Below are positions 54,320-55,422 of a DNA stretch of 55,422 bases, one piece after another. Location: assembly GCA_030147855.1 (NCBI GenBank), contig JASBUO010000008.1, positions 1 through 55,422 on the forward strand, in the 5' to 3' direction. The notes under the pieces are model-generated. The model did not search any database. It saw only the letters and a list, made by a program, of their open reading frames with translations, and was not told where the DNA came from. How positions within the stretch are numbered: position 1 is the stretch's first letter; each line of letters opens with the position of its first letter. Source of the DNA: Gammaproteobacteria bacterium (lineage in GTDB: Bacteria; Pseudomonadota; Gammaproteobacteria; Legionellales; Legionellaceae). A program made the translations under genes and the position numbers.

Positions 54320-54530
54320 AATAAAGATGCCGTCGTTCTACACAGGGTCCACAGGCCTATGTGCAAAGCGTTGGGTTTGCACATAAGCGAGAGCATGTGT
54401 AGCGTGCTTCTTGGGGATTTGAATTTTATGAGACATTTTTCCTTTCTTCTCGAGGGGTGGTGCGCATTTTCAACGCGATTGTTCAAGCCTTTAGGCACCG
54501 TCAAGTTAATGGGTGACTCTAGGTTTCGTT

Positions 54531-55073
54531 TTACGAGTTTGAACAAGTGGATGTTTGCTCATCAATTAACGCTTTTGTTCCGGAGTAATCGACTTCTTTA
54601 CCTAAAGCTAATTTTTGATATTGGGTCCAAAAAAATGTAAACGGTCCAAAATGTGTAGCAGGCCTAGGTGCAGTTCCAGCAGCCATATCCTTTACGTCAT
54701 AATTACACTCTACTAGAACCTCTTCTCCATTTATACCGTTAGGGTATGTAGCTTTATGCGCTTTAATCGTCAAATCGGCTCCTTTTTCAACTAAATAAGC
54801 AACAGCTTCTTTTCGACCATAATGGGTGGCCCACATGACAGGGGTCCAATAATAAGTACCACATAAAAGATTAAGGTCAGCACCGTGCTCGAGTAAATCT
54901 TTAAGTAAGCTTAAATCTCCTTCACGCGCAGCATAATGGATGGGAGCATCGCAGAAAAAGCTAAATGCATCCCCATGACCAAAAGCAACCTCATTGATGG
55001 GGTCTGTCAGCTCAAAATTAATCTCTAATAATTTATTCCGCGAGGTTTCACTTAGTTCAGAAACAAACACCAT
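54531..55073 (-). CDS. ankyrin-repeat protein
   Basis: A 180-residue soluble protein with two good ankyrin repeats, residues 42-73 (APIHYAAREGDLSLLKDLLE) and 75-106 (WTPVMWATHYGRKEAVAYLV, ending EKGADLTI). A less regular C-terminal part ends QTSTCSNS. Ankyrin repeats bind other proteins. In intracellular gammaproteobacteria many such proteins are secreted into the host, which would fit its place on an island, but nothing here proves it. The ribosome site is AGGAG seven bases before the ATG. Confidence 0.82.
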   Translation of the reverse strand: MVFVSELSETSRNKLLEINFELTDPINEVAFGHGDAFSFFCDAPIHYAAREGDLSLLKDLLEHGADLNLLCGTYYWTPVMWATHYGRKEAVAYLVEKGADLTIKAHKATYPNGINGEEVLVECNYDVKDMAAGTAPRPATHFGPFTFFWTQYQKLALGKEVDYSGTKALIDEQTSTCSNS

Positions 55074-55156
55074 AATCTCCTAAGATTTAAAAAAGCTCAT
55101 ATTAACTTAAAATACAACACAACACAAATCAAGATCCGGGCAAGAGCTTGTGTAGC

Positions 55157-55269
55157 GGCAATTTAGAAATAATGGGAGCCGGATGATGGGAGACTATCAC
55201 GTCCGGTTCTGCGAGCGGCTGACGGGGAAGTTCCGTTGGCGACTCTACTACCATTATTTCTATTTTGCC
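55157..55269 (+). mobile_element. group II intron domains V and VI enclosed by a 19-bp inverted repeat
   Basis: Domain V is 55176-55209, exactly 34 bases: a GAGCCG/CGGTTC lower stem with the AGC catalytic triad, a GATGG-GAGA-CTATC upper stem with GNRA loop, and the two-base AC bulge. Domain VI follows (GCTGACGG/CCGTTGGC) with a bulged A at 55242 as branch point and a CTACT-type 3' end near 55250. No reverse transcriptase or domains I-IV are nearby. GGCAATTTAGAAATAATGG (55157-55175) and CCATTATTTCTATTTTGCC (55251-55269) match as inverted repeat at 17 of 19 and touch the domain V start and the presumed 3' splice site. Confidence 0.7.
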
Positions 55270-55324
55270 CTAACATATTTGAACGCCATGTACCAGTTTC
55301 AATTTAATTAAAAATTAACCTCTC

Positions 55325-55352
55325 AGCCCGTCATTGCGAGCTGACAGATCCC
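55325..55352. repeat. fragment of a CGTCATTGCGAGC-type dispersed repeat
   Basis: CCCGTCATTGCGAGCTGACAG resembles the half-sites of palindromic repeats found scattered in many proteobacterial genomes. Only one half is present, so the call is tentative. A GAAGCAATCC-type arm of the same kind of repeat is at 34476. Confidence 0.3.
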
Positions 55353-55422
55353 CACGAAATTTACCATTCTCTGTTTAGCTCGTTTTGTATAATATGAGGC
55401 AAATTTTCATAATCAATAATCA

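Larger units (their letters stand above)
51934..55422. mobile_element. genomic island next to tRNA-Pro, left end; right end outside the window
   Basis: The stretch after tRNA-Pro holds two tyrosine-integrase genes, tandem short repeats near the tRNA, a hairpin-rich non-coding region, an ankyrin gene and a group II intron fragment, and no housekeeping gene. That is the layout of an element integrated at a tRNA 3' end. No second copy of the tRNA end is found within the window, so the right border and the element's type are unknown. Confidence 0.6.

Noticed and set aside
54311-54640. Plus-strand open frame of 109 codons before the ankyrin gene
   Set aside because: No ribosome site, it starts inside a palindrome and overlaps the ankyrin gene's 3' end; its translation has no recognisable features.
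55176-55250. The hairpins near the window end as an ordinary terminator
   Set aside because: The exact 34-base domain V with triad, bulge and GNRA loop, followed by a bulged-A domain VI, is specific to group II introns and no T-run follows.

Overview
The window looks like chromosomal DNA of an AT-rich gammaproteobacterium, most probably of the Legionellales/Coxiella-like group. The reasons are gammaproteobacterial gene orders (lolC-lolD next to mreBCD; divergent def-fmt-rsmB and dprA-smg-topA; a ccmC-to-ccmI operon; minD-minE), together with eukaryotic-like or effector-like proteins (an ankyrin protein, a degenerate-repeat protein, a 1485-residue modular protein) and several secreted proteins without known function. 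The species cannot be fixed from the sequence alone.

Layout. 1-1.3 kb: end of a possible outer-membrane protein, a secreted DUF1566-like protein and a small acidic protein. 1.5-5.9 kb: lipoprotein export (lolC, lolD) and the cell-shape genes mreB, mreC, mreD. 5.9-9.9 kb: accessory stretch with a TauE/SafE transporter, a membrane protein, an ISAs1-family element (7458-8699) whose transposase is broken by a 5-bp duplication, and a second secreted DUF1566 protein. 10-15 kb: tRNA-Arg, htpG behind a sigma-32-type promoter, a SNF2 helicase and coaE. 15.0-15.45 kb: an IS982 remnant carrying a 52-bp palindromic insertion with an 8-bp target duplication. 15.5-20.2 kb: cytochrome c maturation operon ccmC-D-E-F-G-H-I, with the small ccmD at 16207-16368. 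20.2-27.4 kb: a hypothetical gene, prfC, the 1485-residue protein and a small exported protein. 27.5-38.2 kb: astA, a uracil-DNA glycosylase-like gene, ubiG, a ProQ/FinO-type gene, an L,D-transpeptidase-like gene, putA, minE-minD, thiL and a geranylgeranyl-reductase-family gene, then tRNA-Ser. 38.4-41.5 kb: a periplasmic protein and an envelope-stress group (MscS channel, DUF1328, CsbD, BON). 41.8-50.4 kb: rsmB-fmt-def facing dprA-smg-topA-panD, a small lipoprotein and a glutaryl-CoA-type dehydrogenase.

50.5-55.4 kb: a repeat-containing protein, then tRNA-Pro(GGG) with a genomic island on its 3' side. The island carries an intact tyrosine integrase, a second integrase-like gene with an in-frame TAG at a conserved tryptophan position, a chain of hairpins that may be a structured RNA, an ankyrin protein, and an isolated group II intron domain V-VI held inside a 19-bp inverted repeat.

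The most unusual items are the internally duplicated 1485-residue protein, the domain V-VI mini-element, the hairpin chain upstream of the integrases and the 52-bp palindromic insertion. No CRISPR array, rRNA or replication origin was seen.
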